The notes below the pieces were generated by a model, which searched no databases, was not told where the DNA came from, and worked only from the letters and a program-made list of their open reading frames with translations. Source: Bactericera cockerelli (taxonomy: Eukaryota > Arthropoda > Insecta > Hemiptera > Triozidae). From it: 64,000 nucleotides of DNA. Shown here one piece after another: positions 12,802 to 24,436 of this stretch (position 1 is the stretch's first letter; each line of letters starts with the position of its first letter). Both the position numbers and the translations under genes were made by a program. The stretch is from contig CM044961.1 of NCBI GenBank assembly GCA_024516035.1, positions 13,895,398 through 13,959,397 on the forward strand, read 5' to 3'.

Positions 12802-13435
12802 GAGTGATGTCACAATTACTCAATCCAGCCTTACTTAACATTTCCATTCTCGCGACTGGAACACCCAAACTTCACGATAAGAGTCCTTTGCCATATCAAT
12901 CCATCTACTGAGGTTCATACGTACTAATACACTAGTACATAATATATTATATTATGTACATAGCCTGGCACGATGATAATGAACTAAATTCGTGCTACCC
13001 CCTACAGGCAAATATTATATACATCCATAGTAACATATACTATGAATATTGTATCAATTGCATAAATATACACAGTAGGTAGAATTATATTTATTCCACA
13101 CACATACTCATACTATCAGCAAGGCAAATCATGCAGACTGGTCGGTTCTGGTATTACTACACCCCCGCTGGCAGTTCTGTCCATAGAGTATAGAGTATAG
13201 AGGGTAGGCGCTTAAATTAAGCCGCGTGTAATAATCTACACATCATTATCTGTAAAGCTATTGCGTACATGTCTAAAGTACGTGGTAGATATATAGTTAG
13301 GGAAAATTACTATTAATCATAGAAGTCCCTGGAAGACTGATGGAATTAACAGGGCATTAATTTTCAATGGATCTACGAATATACAAATTAAAAGCACAGT
13401 TTTCATTAATCTTCGTCTTTTAGCTCGAAAACCTA
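12802..13435. other. No gene seen
   Basis: AT-rich sequence with a small palindrome (GTACATAATA...TATTATGTAC) near 12936..12961. No exon is supported. Confidence 0.5.
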
Positions 13436-13545
13436 TTACTTGAGGTTCGCATTGTTCAACCTCTTTCTTATGGTTGAAGTTGTTTGGTTCTGGCTCTCCA
13501 ACTTCCACATTTTACGGTTGGACGCCTTAATGCCAATAGGTGTGG
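13436..13545 (-). mobile_element. SINE family D 3'-region fragment
   Basis: The blocks TTGTTCAACCTC, GGTTGAAGTTG and TTTGGTTCTGGC match minus-strand fragments at 20580..20790 and 53815..53920, and the reverse complement of the tail of the fuller copy at 46205..46555. Confidence 0.55.
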
Positions 13546-14759
13546 AGGCGCCATTGATTCGTGTTATTGTATTTTGGCCTGACAAAGAGGGGACCGTATC
13601 TGTTTAATGTCCCCCAGCGAGGTGATATAAGTACATTACTCGTATAATATGTATGTGTACCATTGTACCTGTACCTATCTATTTTGAATTGAGCCAATGT
13701 CTCTCTATTTTTGTAATAATTTTATGGTGTAAAAAATGTTCAAATGGTCTTTTGTAAATCACAGCTGTAAGCTGTAACAATTTTCTGTACCCAAAGAAAC
13801 AAAGTTTCTTGATAATGCCCGTGGCAATGTCTCCCACTAAACGTTTTGCTGAACATCTGAGAAGTGATGACAGGTAAAACTTACATTTTTTAGTACCTAC
13901 TCTAAAATAAGGCACATGTCTCCAAACTTTTCCATCCAATTTTCTTTCTTAAAGAAAATGAAAACTTTGTACCATGATTTACGATTGATGATTATTAGAT
14001 GCTATTTCTGTTCTAACCTTTAAATAGATACCTCCAGGAAAGTTTTTGAGGTTTGATTAGAAATTTCTATGGATGAAGTTTTGGAACTCATCTGACGCCG
14101 CCAGTCTTCTGTAAAAATTGAACCTATATGTTATCAGTATGAATTGTAAGATCTCAAGAACAACAAAAATTTCGTGATTTTTTGTGTATTTTTGTTTGTT
14201 GCTTCACGTCAAATGTTTTTGGAAATAGAATAGATAGATTCTCGAAGGACACTGCCAGAGTAGGTACCACATACGATCACAATACTATGAGTATTTCCTG
14301 ATAAATTTTATTTTTATTCTTCTGAATTTTTTTTATATAACCTACATTATTAAATAATTTGAGAAAAGTAAGTAAAGAGGGAAATAGAAAATAAAATTTA
14401 ATTTTTTGGTGTCAATTTGACAACAATATTTGTGAAAAAAAAATATTGACACCAAAAGTTTTAGAGGAATTAGAACAATGGGTGATTTTAATCATAAATA
14501 CTATCATTAAGTCTTTATCGGACTATAATATTATTAATATTCTCATTAAGTACAGTAAGATGGTGTATAATCTAGGTAGTAGAATAATTATAGACATTAT
14601 AGTCCAGTAACCAATACATGATGTCACGTACCACCTCGCTTGCCATTGACCTCCTAATAAATATTTTTAATTCACCATATTGATCAGACAGTGTTGCCTG
14701 CAAGGATACTTCTAGATCAACTTATTTGCAGGCAGAAAACAAAATTTATCATTTAGCAT
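13546..14759. other. No gene seen apart from repeat fragments
   Basis: AT-rich sequence. The stretch 13800..13840 resembles the dispersed repeat seen at 11738 and 39222. Confidence 0.45.
14403..14459. repeat. Hairpin with TTTTGGTGTCAAT arms
   Basis: TTTTGGTGTCAAT near the left end pairs with ATTGACACCAAAA at the right end, separated by about 30 AT-rich nucleotides. Confidence 0.6.
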
Positions 14760-14990
14760 CAATAACTGAGCCGGGAAGTCCCATAGAAAGTAATCCAGGT
14801 AACGTCCATCGGAAGGGATCCGTTGGTTCGAATCCCACCCAGTGCATGAATTTTTCCTCATTAATTTGAGTTTGTGACCACATAATAATAAGACTCTGAG
14901 GGTTAGAGGTGGTAGAAAATGCTTTAAGATTAACCTGGCCTGGTGGTTACCTTCCACTAAAGATTGTTATTATTATTTTAAGTTTGCACA
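14760..14990 (+). mobile_element. tRNA-derived SINE, family E
   Basis: A B-box-like GGTTCGAATCCCACC is followed by a body with GTGCATGAATTTTTCC, TTTGTGACCACATAATAATA and CTGAGGGTTAGAGGTGG, ending in a (TTA)n tail. A minus copy lies at 30695..30880 and a plus copy at 56104..56275. Confidence 0.75.
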
Positions 14991-16944
14991 CTTCTGGGTT
15001 GGAACAAGGCATATGAATGAAATGGCATATGAATAAAATACCTAGATGTCCCAGATAATCGGCGATGCGTTCATAAAAGTAATTCATTAGTTTGTGAATA
15101 AAGGCTATGTATGTCTGGTATGTCTAGTATGTCTGGTAGTCAGGTGCTCAATTTCTCACGGGTTTTTGCCAGTCTCCCCAAACTCCGAACAACGTGATTG
15201 CTCAAAGGCTGAAATTTGATTCGAGAAGTGTTTTTACAAGTGAAACCTTTCACACTCAACTTTCAATCTGGTTGGGGGTTTTCTGGTCTATTCCTTGTTT
15301 TTACTCCTCTAGTGTGTTTATCAATTTTTCACACTAATCAATTGATTATATTTTATCAACGCTTAAATTTAATCAATTGTTAACTTCGAATGGTTTACCT
15401 ACTTACAAAATTATTAATCAAAATCGGTGATAAAGACACCAACAGCACTAAACAGTTGATTAGGACTAGTGAGAAATTCATAACCCTGTTTAATGTAATT
15501 GATGAACGCACCAATAGAGTACTATAATAAATTACTTCTTAATACTACCCCAGCCAGACTGATAACTTAAGTGCTTAATATTTCACACATGCTTTTTACA
15601 AAGTTTAGTGTTACCAGTGTTATCACCTCAAGCTTCATCTGTGATGCTCGGTAAGTTTGCACCACTACTCCACCTCACCCTGCCTTACTATCTCATTCCT
15701 TCTTCTTCTTTGTCCTCCTATTTATTTCCATTCCTTTTTCTTTCTTCATTATTATTTTATTTCGTCTTTTGCTCTATGTTCACTTTTCTCCTCCATCTTC
15801 TCCTTAATATTTTTATTTGTTCCATTGTTCTTCATCGTCAATTTCTTCTTCTTTTTTCTCTACCACTTCTTCTTTGCTCTTTTTCCCCTTTTCTTGTAAA
15901 AGTCCTGAGGGATTGCGGATTTCACAGTCCTCCACATCTCTCCAACTCCGGTGAAATATTTCAATTCTCTCACCAACATCGGACTGTTTTCTTTTCATTT
16001 CATAACTTTTCACCTTTTCTAATCAAAACTTGGTCTACAAAAATACAAAACAGTTCCACTTAATTAATAAAAGTTCAGGTATCTAACCAGTAAATTTTGT
16101 TAACCCATTGTTAACCCATACGTGTTCAGTTTGAATTACAACCATAGGGTTACCAACAATCATGACCATTTCTAACGAACCATTTCAATCAATCATGAAA
16201 TCAACCATTATACCTAATCATTTACTCAACCATCACCCTTCTTGTAAACTAGGTACCTATTCTAACCAATCAGGATGGCTTGTAGTTTCCCGAAAGTTTA
16301 GTGGAAAAAGCTCAAGTTCTTACGATGTTTGATGGCACAAAGAAATATGTGCTTTTGAACGAGCCAACATTTCCACTTGAATTTCGCTGGAGACCATCAC
16401 TACCCCCGGCAGTAGCCAACCTAGTTACATCTTTTTTCGATAATCATTCTAAGCCACTATACAATACCCATTTTTAAACTAACCATGAACATTCTAACTA
16501 ACCAGTTTAAACAAACAACCGATCATCAACCTTTTAGTGAACTTTTTTAACGAATCAGACCATTTTAACTAACGAAACAATCATCACTCTTCTCGTTGAC
16601 TATTCGAACCAATCATACTCATTCTTACCAATCTCGACCATTACAACTTACCATTTTAAACTATCTCTCACCCCTTTCGTTAACCACTTTAACCAACCAT
16701 ATCCATTACAACTCTGTAGCAAATAATAAGAATTGCAACTTTACTGTTGCTAGAAAAGGTTTTTTTTTTTAATGAATATTTATTTAAAGAGAGGTCTGTA
16801 ACATTCAGAGTCCTTGCCCCAGATAAGGTTTATCTAGCTTTATTTGGGGGAGCGGCTCCTGTTTTTGACTTATCCGCCTATACTAAGCAACTAACCAATC
16901 ACAATGCTCCATCGGAAAGTACACCTCCCCCTTTTACTTCTCAG
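14991..16944. other. No confident gene; pyrimidine-rich tract
   Basis: The stretch 15690..15900 is strongly pyrimidine-rich and produces a 151-codon Ser/Leu/Phe frame that is most easily explained as low complexity. Many AACCAATCAT/AACCATT-like words between 16140 and 16700 suggest a decayed simple repeat. Earlier exons of the gene at 16945 may be outside the window or unrecognised. Confidence 0.45.
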
Positions 16945-17132
16945 GGCGCGATGGGCGGAGAACAGGTCCATCTTCAACACCCCCAATCCCCGCCTCATGA
17001 ACGTCTCCCTTCTCAACAAGGTGGACAAGCCCCCCAAACACCCCACCCCCACCACCCCGGGCGCCCCCACTGAGAGACGAAACAGCAAGGGGTCACCCTC
17101 TCGCCAGCCCAGCTCCGCGTCCCTCATGGGAG
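16945..17132 (+). CDS. Candidate internal coding exon, unknown protein
   Basis: A good acceptor (CTTTTACTTCTCAG) ends at 16944 and a strong donor GTGAGT begins at 17133. The exon is GC-rich in an AT-rich neighbourhood. With one leading base, the open frame reads ARWAENRSIFNTPNPRL, continues with MNVSLLNKVDKPPKHP and then a Pro/Thr/Ser-rich, basic stretch (TERRNSKGSPSRQPSS). It looks like the transition from a folded region to a disordered tail. An alternative donor GTATAC lies four bases downstream (exon to 17136). The family was not recognised. The next candidate exon is at 19526. Confidence 0.6.
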
Positions 17133-17624
17133 GTGAGTATACATGTGACAGCGGCGTAGGTAGAGGGGGATTAGAGGGTTCAAACCCCCTATCAGCTGAA
17201 AAAAAAAAAAAAAAAAAACAAACAAACAAAGCAAAACAAAAATTGAAATTTTTAACAATTAAAACAAAAAAAAACCTAGGAGGAATAAAATTATTTGTGA
17301 TTTAATGTTTGTTTGTCGATCGGGGGGCATGTAGATGTAGATTGACGAAGAGAGGGGGTATAATTATAAGGCAGGAATGCATACTATACTTTCCTGTGCG
17401 GTTTTTGATCCTAATCCTAAACAAGCTCTCAGATTAGTTGTTTCAAAGATGAACAAAAAAATATTTTGATTTTACTGTTGGTCTGACCATTCTGATCAAC
17501 ATCAAGTTAGCTAGAAATTAAAATCTAATGAACTGTGCAACGATAATTCAAATTTTAAAGACCGATTAGGAGCTCTATTTTTTTTAGAAAGATAATCAAT
17601 ATTTGAGAGGCCATTTTTAAAACA

Positions 17625-17685
17625 TGAGTGGAGAAAAACTGATTTTATTTAATAAAAGGCAAAAATGTTTGCGAAATAATATAAA
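17625..17685. repeat. About 60-bp direct repeat, copy 1
   Basis: The block from GAGTGGAGAAAAACTGATTT to TTTGCGAAATAATAT reappears at 21814..21873 with only a small T-run difference. It is the edge of a dispersed element that was not otherwise identified. Confidence 0.7.
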
Positions 17686-17769
17686 AAAAATAATACGGAA
17701 GAGAATGCCGTTGGCATTAGCACCGCCCTTGATCAAGTTTTGTTTTGTTAATTTTAATTTCTATGTATG

Positions 17770-19432
17770 TATACAGGGTGTCCCACCAAACTTGGACACC
17801 TTAAATTACTCGGCCCCTAAAAGAGTTTTTGAAAAATAAAAAAATCTAGGGTACATGTGCTAATTATGCGGTCTCAGTTATGAAATTTTTTTTTATACAG
17901 GGTGGTTCAAAAGTCAGAAATTGAGGTGTCAACTTTCGATTTTTAAATAGATCGACCTGAATTTTATTTGATAATTTTACTTCTAAATAATTCCTGAGTA
18001 CTTTTTTAAACAAAAATATTACATACAGGGTGGTTTTTTTTCGACCAATTTTTTTTCTAAATCTTGAATAACTCAAGTTCGGTTAATTTTTTCGATAACA
18101 AGAATAAAATGTGTTTTTAGTAAAGAATACACGCACTTTCAATTGGCATCAAAATTTTTTATACAGGGTGGTTCACAAGTGAAATAATGACTTGATTTTT
18201 TTTAAAACCGAGTTTTTTTAATTTTTTATTTAGGATTAATAATTCTCGTCTAATTTTACACATTTTTCGTTAGTCATATCGAAAAACAAAACTAAAGTGT
18301 TGTACAGGGTGAGACATAATTTTTTTGTAACACCCTGTATATGGGCAATCAAAGAGACGCAAAATTATATATAAAGACTAAATATGCAAGAAAAATTTTG
18401 ATTTTTAACTAAGCTAAAAAGTTATGGTGTTTTAACTAATATTGTCGCATGGACCACCCTGTAGATATTTTCTTAAACCATCATATGGGTAGTCGAAACT
18501 GTTTTAAATTCAACGAGGAGTCCAAATCTGAAAGAAAAAAAATGAATTTCAAAAGCCATGCTCAATTTTGTGTCAACACCTACCTATTTTTTATTTCAAG
18601 TTTTAAAATCATTCAGTGTGGACACCAAATTGAAAATGGCTTCAAATTCGTGTTTTTTACTTGTTTTTCCCACATGATTCGAAGTGTTCGTTGAATTTTA
18701 TACAACTTAGAGTACCTACATGATAGTTTAAGAAAATATCTACAGTGTGGTCCATGCGACAATACTAGTTAAAACACCATAACTTTTTAGTTTAGTTAAA
18801 AATCAAAGTTTTTCTTGCATATTTAGTCTTTATATTTAATTTTGCGTCTCTTTGACTGCCCATATACAGGGTGTTACAAAAAAATTATGTCTCACCCTGT
18901 ACAACACTTTAGTTTTGTTTTTCGATATGACTAACGAAAAATGTGTAAAATTAGACGAGAATCATTAATCCTAAATAAAAATTAAAAAAAACTCGGTTTT
19001 AAAAAAAATCAAGTCATTATTTCACTTGTGAACCACCCTGTATAAATTTTTTTGATGCCAATTGAAAGTGCGTGTATTCATTATACAAACACATTCTATT
19101 CTTGTTATCAAAAAAATTAACCGAACTTGAGTTATTCAAGATTTAGAAAAAAAATTGGTCGAAAAAAAACCACCCTGTATGTAATATTTTTGTTTAAAAA
19201 AGTACTCAGGAATCATTTAGAAGTAAAATTATCAAATAAAATTCAGGTCGATCCATTTAAAAATCGAAAGTTGACACCTCAATTTCTGACTTTTGAACCA
19301 CCCTGTATAAAAAAAATTTCATAACTGAGACCGCATAATTAGCACATGTACCCTAGATTTTTTTATTTTTCAAAAACTCTTTCAGGGGCCGAGTAACTTG
19401 AGGTGTCCAAGTTTGGTGGGACACCCTGTATA
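17770..19432. mobile_element. Giant fold-back element with periodic TACAGGGTG words
   Basis: Two arms of about 715 bp (17770..18484 and 18720..19432) are near-identical inverted copies around a spacer of about 235 bp. The ends are TATACAGGGTG and CACCCTGTATA. In the left arm the word TACAGGGTG recurs at 17772, 17896, 18024, 18162 and 18303, then inverted (CACCCTGTA) at 18331 and 18455. The right arm mirrors most of these (18865, 18893, 19033, 19171, 19299, 19422). The two arms encode nearly the same chance peptide in mirrored frames (17864..18076 minus, 19127..19324 plus), which confirms arm identity. Eight bases TTCTATGT occur at 17759..17766 and 19433..19440 and may be a target duplication, although three extra bases separate the left copy from the terminus. 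There is no transposase. It sits between two candidate exons, so it is probably intronic. Confidence 0.85.
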
Positions 19433-19525
19433 TTCTATGTTATTTGTAAATAAAACTTGATCCAACATGTTTAATAAAGTCGGGCAAGAGAGTGCTACTT
19501 TCCAATGATTCCACTCTACTTCCAG

Positions 19526-19679
19526 CCCGAGCCCTCCCCTCAGTGGAGACCCGCAACCACCACCACCCCGCCGCCCATCACCCCACCGCCACAGTCACCA
19601 CTCCGCCACTGGCTCGCCGGCTCATACGCCAGTGGCGGACAGGAACCCCATGGTCACCGTCGAGATACAGAACGCTTAG
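19526..19679 (+). CDS. Candidate terminal coding exon, unknown protein
   Basis: An acceptor (CACTCTACTTCCAG) ends at 19525. The most protein-like frame, entered after one base, is Pro/His/Ser-rich (PSPPLSGDPQPPPP, SPAHTPVADRN) and ends PMVTVEIQNA with TAG at 19677..19679. The composition matches the disordered tail begun at 16945. The phase joins correctly if the upstream donor is the alternative one after 17136. With the stronger donor after 17132, a different frame (starting ARALPSVETRN) would be read instead. An unseen intervening exon is also possible. Confidence 0.5.
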
Positions 19680-20579
19680 TACCCCCTCTCCTCTCTTCTG
19701 CCACTAGTGGCTATCTCACATGGTAAGCAATATTTCTTAGTATCTATTCAATTGGTTATACTGCTATGATTAGAGAGGTTAGTTGATGGCATGGGTACTC
19801 AGAACTATTACCTGCTGATGAGAGCAAATAAGCTTGAAACAGCTGTCCAGGTATGTTCTGATATTCTTGTACATCTAGTATAACTTCTCACTCTTCTGTT
19901 TATACTGATACTGATATACTGATTGGTCCATCGGGGGTGTCTGGATGAATGAAATTTTCCTTTGGCCATCAGACCAAAAGACAATAACACAAATAACTGG
20001 CGTCCAACAGGGTTTTGTTAGGAAGGTCATCCAGCTCTGAAATGCGAAAGAGTGCCAGAACCAACCAATTCCTACCAATTTTAATGATATTTATTTACAG
20101 AGGAGACTTAAGAATAAGAGTCATTGCTCCTTCTACCAATTTTTTTTTATGAAGTAAACGCTTTTCGTATGGTTTTTCTGTCTACTCAAAATGCATAAGT
20201 AGAAATTTTACAAAAAAGAACTCTCCCCCACCCCTGACTGTAGAAAAGAGAAGTTAAATTTGTTCTATTATTTACTCAAGAGTAACTTTCATTCAAAATT
20301 CAACATTGAGGTATAAACCCCGCTTCATATTCAAACACAAACAGAAGAAACTAAATTCTCACAATTAGGTTTGGCGCCACAGGCAATTTCTCGTTCTGCT
20401 TACGATATGTAAACAAAATGTAAAGGTGCACAGAGATACTTCTATGAATGGTTTCAAATTTTGTTCAGTTTTTCATTTTGTACAGTTTAGTTGACATAAT
20501 CCGAAATGTAGGTAGTATATTTTTATTGTATTTTCTGGTAGTAGAAAATCTAGAAATATCATGAGAAGGTACAATATTC
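19680..20579. other. No gene seen; 3' flank of the candidate exon
   Basis: AT-rich. A SINE family D fragment lies at about 20000..20075 (AGGAAGGTCATCCAGC, AGTGCCAGAACCAACC). Confidence 0.45.
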
Positions 20580-20790
20580 TTCTTCGTTCACGTTGCCTTT
20601 TTCCCAAACCTACTTGAGCTTGGCATTGGACAACCTTGTCCTCATGGTTGTCCATTGTTTGGTTCTGGCACTCCTACCTACTTCAACTTTTTACGACTGA
20701 ATGTCCTTCCGAACGGGAACCCTGTAAAGGACGCCAGCGACTTGTGCTGGATTCGAACCAATGAATCTCTGCAATACTTATGCTACCATG
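20580..20790 (-). mobile_element. SINE family D fragment with tRNA-like head
   Basis: It contains GGTTGTCCATTGTTTGGTTC and TTTTACGACTGAATGTCC, and toward the right end a reverse B-box-like TGGATTCGAACCAATG. It shares blocks with 13436..13545 and 53815..53920. Confidence 0.6.
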
Positions 20791-20858
20791 TTTTGTTAAT
20801 TAGCTATGGAAGGCTTATTACAAAGAGTCTATCTTGCAGATCTTGCACTTACAATAAT

Positions 20859-21075
20859 TAATAATAATATCACCTTATTTATATACTAGGTACCCGATTA
20901 GGACTATTAAGTCCCATTATAACAGCAGTAAGCCCAAGACGTACATAATTATTATTATGTGGTAGAAATCCCAAATGGGAGGATAACTTGTCATGTCCTG
21001 ACTGGGTTACGAACCCGCGACCTCTAGAATCTCTGGTTTCACAGAGTGTCGCCTTTACCACTGGGCTACCGGGAC
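20859..21075 (-). mobile_element. tRNA-derived SINE, family A
   Basis: Read on the minus strand it begins GTCCCGGTAGCCCAGTGGTA at 21075, carries the family body and ends in the (ATT)n tail near 20860. Confidence 0.85.
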
Positions 21076-21813
21076 AGAAATCAACGACATGGATATTACT
21101 CGTATGCTTCCTGCTAGCGAAAGTTTCCTGGACGAACGTTTCTTCATCCTAAAGCGTCTGTGTACCCGAATCATAGATCAGAGGTTTAAACCTCTTAACC
21201 GCAAGACAAGTTTAATATTTGATACATATTAGCTTTTATATTATAGTTACCTACCTACATATTTACCTACTGTACTGTTCCGCGGTATTTCTGTACCCAT
21301 ACCAGCTTATACTGTTATTCAAATACATATTTATCCTTAGGAATACCCTATACCTAAGATATTGGCAAATAATGGATATTTATTTCTTTTCATAATGTCA
21401 TGAACTCTGGAAACCACTCAAGTAGGGTTTAAAAACGTGGTGAGCTTTCTAAAACTTTGTGAGCGCAGGAAAAATATACAAAATGAAAAAATGACGTGAA
21501 GGTTTTCCAGGACGATTTATTTTTCACAAATGCTTGAGAATGGAATTTATAAATAATATGAAATCGTCAGCATACTGGGTGCAAGGAAAGACATTGGAAT
21601 CTTGAGTCCCAAAGAAGTGCTGCAAAAGCAATGCTTCGTTGAAAGTTGTTTTCTATACAATATAACTATCACGAAATCTAGCCAGGCACGCGCCGATATA
21701 GCAGCATAAAGTCCTGCTAGAATTTTAAAATTTTAAGCATCAAAATTTCAAGTCAAAATTCTAGGAAGACATGACATCCAAAGAAGGCGTTTCAAAGACA
21801 AGCTCAATAAGAA

Positions 21814-21873
21814 GATGAGTGGAGAAAAACTGATTTTTTTAATAAAAGGCAAAAATGTTTGCGAAATAATATA
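21814..21873. repeat. About 60-bp direct repeat, copy 2
   Basis: Second copy of the block at 17625..17685, here followed by an (ATA)n tract. The ATA-rich tail suggests it is the 3' end of a retroposed element. Confidence 0.65.
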
Positions 21874-23080
21874 ATAATAATAAATAAATATTCAGAATAA
21901 TAGTAGTTGGAATAGAATAAGTATTAAGAGGAGTAGTTCAAAAGAACTGATAGAACAGACTGACCAACATCGGCCAAACACAAAAATTGCAAGTGCCTAA
22001 ATTTCGGACTTACTGTTCAAGGTGGATAAAATTGGTAGACACTTCTAAAATTTCAGGCATGTTTTCTTAATCACCCAGTATTGAAATTCATCATGTTTAG
22101 TATACATTTCCAGACTGTTTTTTTGCACATTTTTCTAAGCTATTGCATTCAGGGTGGACCAGGATAAGAACAGCTCTAGTCTTCAAGAAAAACTAAATGA
22201 AGAAATACTACTCTTTTTGCAAGAAATCATTATCTATATTTAGGATTTCTTTTAAGAGTATTGATAGTTAGAATAAATAATAGTACCTCTACATAAAGAT
22301 CCTTTACAATAAGTCTTTTTTACATGATATTCTAACATCAAACACCTCGGCCGAGGTGTGAAGAACGCCTATACAAAGAAAGAGACAGCCCGGCAGAGTG
22401 TAAGGTTACGGAAAACATAGTTCCCATGCATTTCATGTACTTTCAGCCAGCGAAAAGTGCAACATGAATTTCAAAAATCGCGATTTTTATTGCAGAAATG
22501 GGCTCTACGCTGAAAAATAAGTTGATTTGACTCTTTGTTTGACTTCCTAGGCCACCGGGAACCCTATTTTCGAGACCCCCCAACAATCGTGAAAGACATG
22601 AAAAGATTCATAATTTTTTTTTTTTTTTTTTTCTGTTTTTTTTCATACGGATCCTTTGAGACCCGACTTCGTGTCCATAACTTGGCACTGAAGAATAAGT
22701 GAGGTGTCTAAAGTGATCAAAAAAAAATTCTAAATTATAAGCGGGCGGCCCATTTGGGCGGCCTCGGGTTTTGGGAGCCCAAATCGGGAATTGAAGGATA
22801 ACACTAATCTTAAGTGGTATCAAATGAAAGATCTTGATGAGCAGATACCAAATTTATTGATTTCATTCCTTCATCCGATCCACTGGGTGGCACCTGGTGG
22901 CCTTTTCATTTTCTTTGGCGGGTAGGTACCTTCGAATCCTTAGCTTAGTGGTCAGATCTTGGCCAGTATGTATTTTTCGAGATGACCTCGCTCTCTCACT
23001 GCAAAATTTTAATGTTTAAATTTCCAAGTATTAATTTAGTTAGTTCATTTTCCGTCCGTTTCTTTAGAAGATAACTTTGT
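21874..23080. other. No gene; unclassified repeat-like sequence
   Basis: An 18-bp perfect palindrome, ACACCTCGGCCGAGGTGT, lies at 22342..22359, and a long T-run lies near 22615..22632. GC-richer blocks at 22540..22800 (GGGCGGCC words) look like part of an unidentified repeat. Confidence 0.45.
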
Positions 23081-23081
23081 C

Positions 23082-23150
23082 TATTGTTAGCATGCTCGAC
23101 CTGCCACCCAGTCAGCATGGGTTCGAATCCTGGCGGGGACGAAATTTTTT
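23082..23150 (+). mobile_element. tRNA-like SINE head, family F
   Basis: It contains a B-box-like CATGGGTTCGAATCCTGGCG followed by GGGGACGAAATTTTTT, similar to the head at 57390. Confidence 0.5.
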
Positions 23151-23379
23151 AGCTCTATATTTTCAATTTGGGCTTAACGTTGTTTTGTTTTTCCGATCTT
23201 TATATTTGATCTTCATGACGACCACATTACCCTGGCGAGGAAAATTTTAGTAGTTGCAGAATTGGGCAATGACCTGTGGCGGCATTACGAGATTGATTTT
23301 GGACAATCATGGTTGGATGGAGATAAAATATGATGAATTAGCTCTCATAATGTCGATGCTACTCACTAAAAGTTGTGAC

Positions 23380-23600
23380 AAAGTAGTGACTTTGGCCAAG
23401 TGGGTAGCATACTAGGCTTGCACGCATGATGACTTGGGTTCGATTACCTTCAGGGAAGTTTTTTTTCTCTGTCCATTATGTCCGGGGTACACTCATACCT
23501 CGTGAGGTATTGATAAAAGACGTCACCACCGAGTTCTCTCCCGCTCATGGTTTTATCAACACCAAATTGTGTCCCGTCGCGTCGCTTGCATTTTTACCTG
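23380..23600 (+). mobile_element. tRNA-derived SINE, family F
   Basis: The head is GTAGCATACTAGGCTTGCAC followed by TGGGTTCGATTACC, then a T-run and a body with ATTATGTCCGGGGTACACTC. Related to 57390..57590, which has CGGGTTCGAATCTCGGCGGGG. Confidence 0.55.
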
Positions 23601-23671
23601 ATTTTATACCTACATAGTTTAGGCCTAGCATAAAAATTATAATCGAAACACCTAGGAATCATTGATATAGA

Positions 23672-23860
23672 CCTGAGGCATGGCCTTCTATGTATTTCTC
23701 CTAACCCTATGATAAACCCAAGACATGCCTATATATTTACCTAACCCTACTATAAACCCGAGGCATTGCCTTCTATGTATTATCCCTAACCCTACTATAT
23801 TCCTGAGGCATGGCCTTCTATGTATTTTACCTAACTCTACTATACACTGAAGGCATTGAT
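23672..23860. repeat. Minisatellite, about 45-bp unit
   Basis: Four to five imperfect units of 40-45 bp each contain GAGGCATGGCCTTCTATGTA and CCTAACCCTACTATA. Confidence 0.8.
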
Positions 23861-24436
23861 TGCCTTTCATTAGTTAGAGATTTAAAAGATTTCCTTATAA
23901 AAGGCCGATTCTTAAATAAAAATGATAATTTTATAGTTTTCATTTTCTTAAAGACCTAATGTAAAAAAGCATGGTCTTATTTCCGGGAGAGATACTCGTG
24001 GTGACTCTTGCAACAAGCCGGAGAGAATTCGGGTAAGAAAAGGTCAACGGGAGAGAACTCATTACCTCACCTTGATAAGGTGATTACAAATTCATTTCTT
24101 TGGTATTTGTAAATCCAGGTGTTTTAGTGTCCCTCATAGGAGGCTCCGAGGTCTATTTAGCATTGAAAGATAAACCTAATCATGTTGAGTATAGAATCAA
24201 AAGGTCTTGCATTGCAAATTTATATATTATTTACTCACTTTGGGGACTCAGGGGGCCAAATCTGTGATCCAAATACATATTGACCTTAGAAAAATTTAAT
24301 AGATACTGCTAAAACTATGTATATCTTAAAAAAAAGACAACTTGGTACATTCACATTTCCCAGCTTATTTACTTTTGTTATTCATAATGTTTCAGTAGTG
24401 TATGAACCTATATTTTCGTACAAAAAGAAATGATAT

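Noticed and set aside
15608..16063. 151-codon plus-strand frame, hydrophobic, resembling a multipass membrane protein
   Set aside because: It lies over a pyrimidine-rich tract that forces Ser/Leu/Phe codons. There are no splice sites or conserved motifs.
17864..18076. Basic peptide frame, seen again at 19127..19324
   Set aside because: The same frame occurs in both arms of the fold-back element because the arms are inverted copies. It is not a duplicated gene.
23688..23870. Repetitive small protein on the minus strand
   Set aside because: It is the translation of the 45-bp minisatellite.
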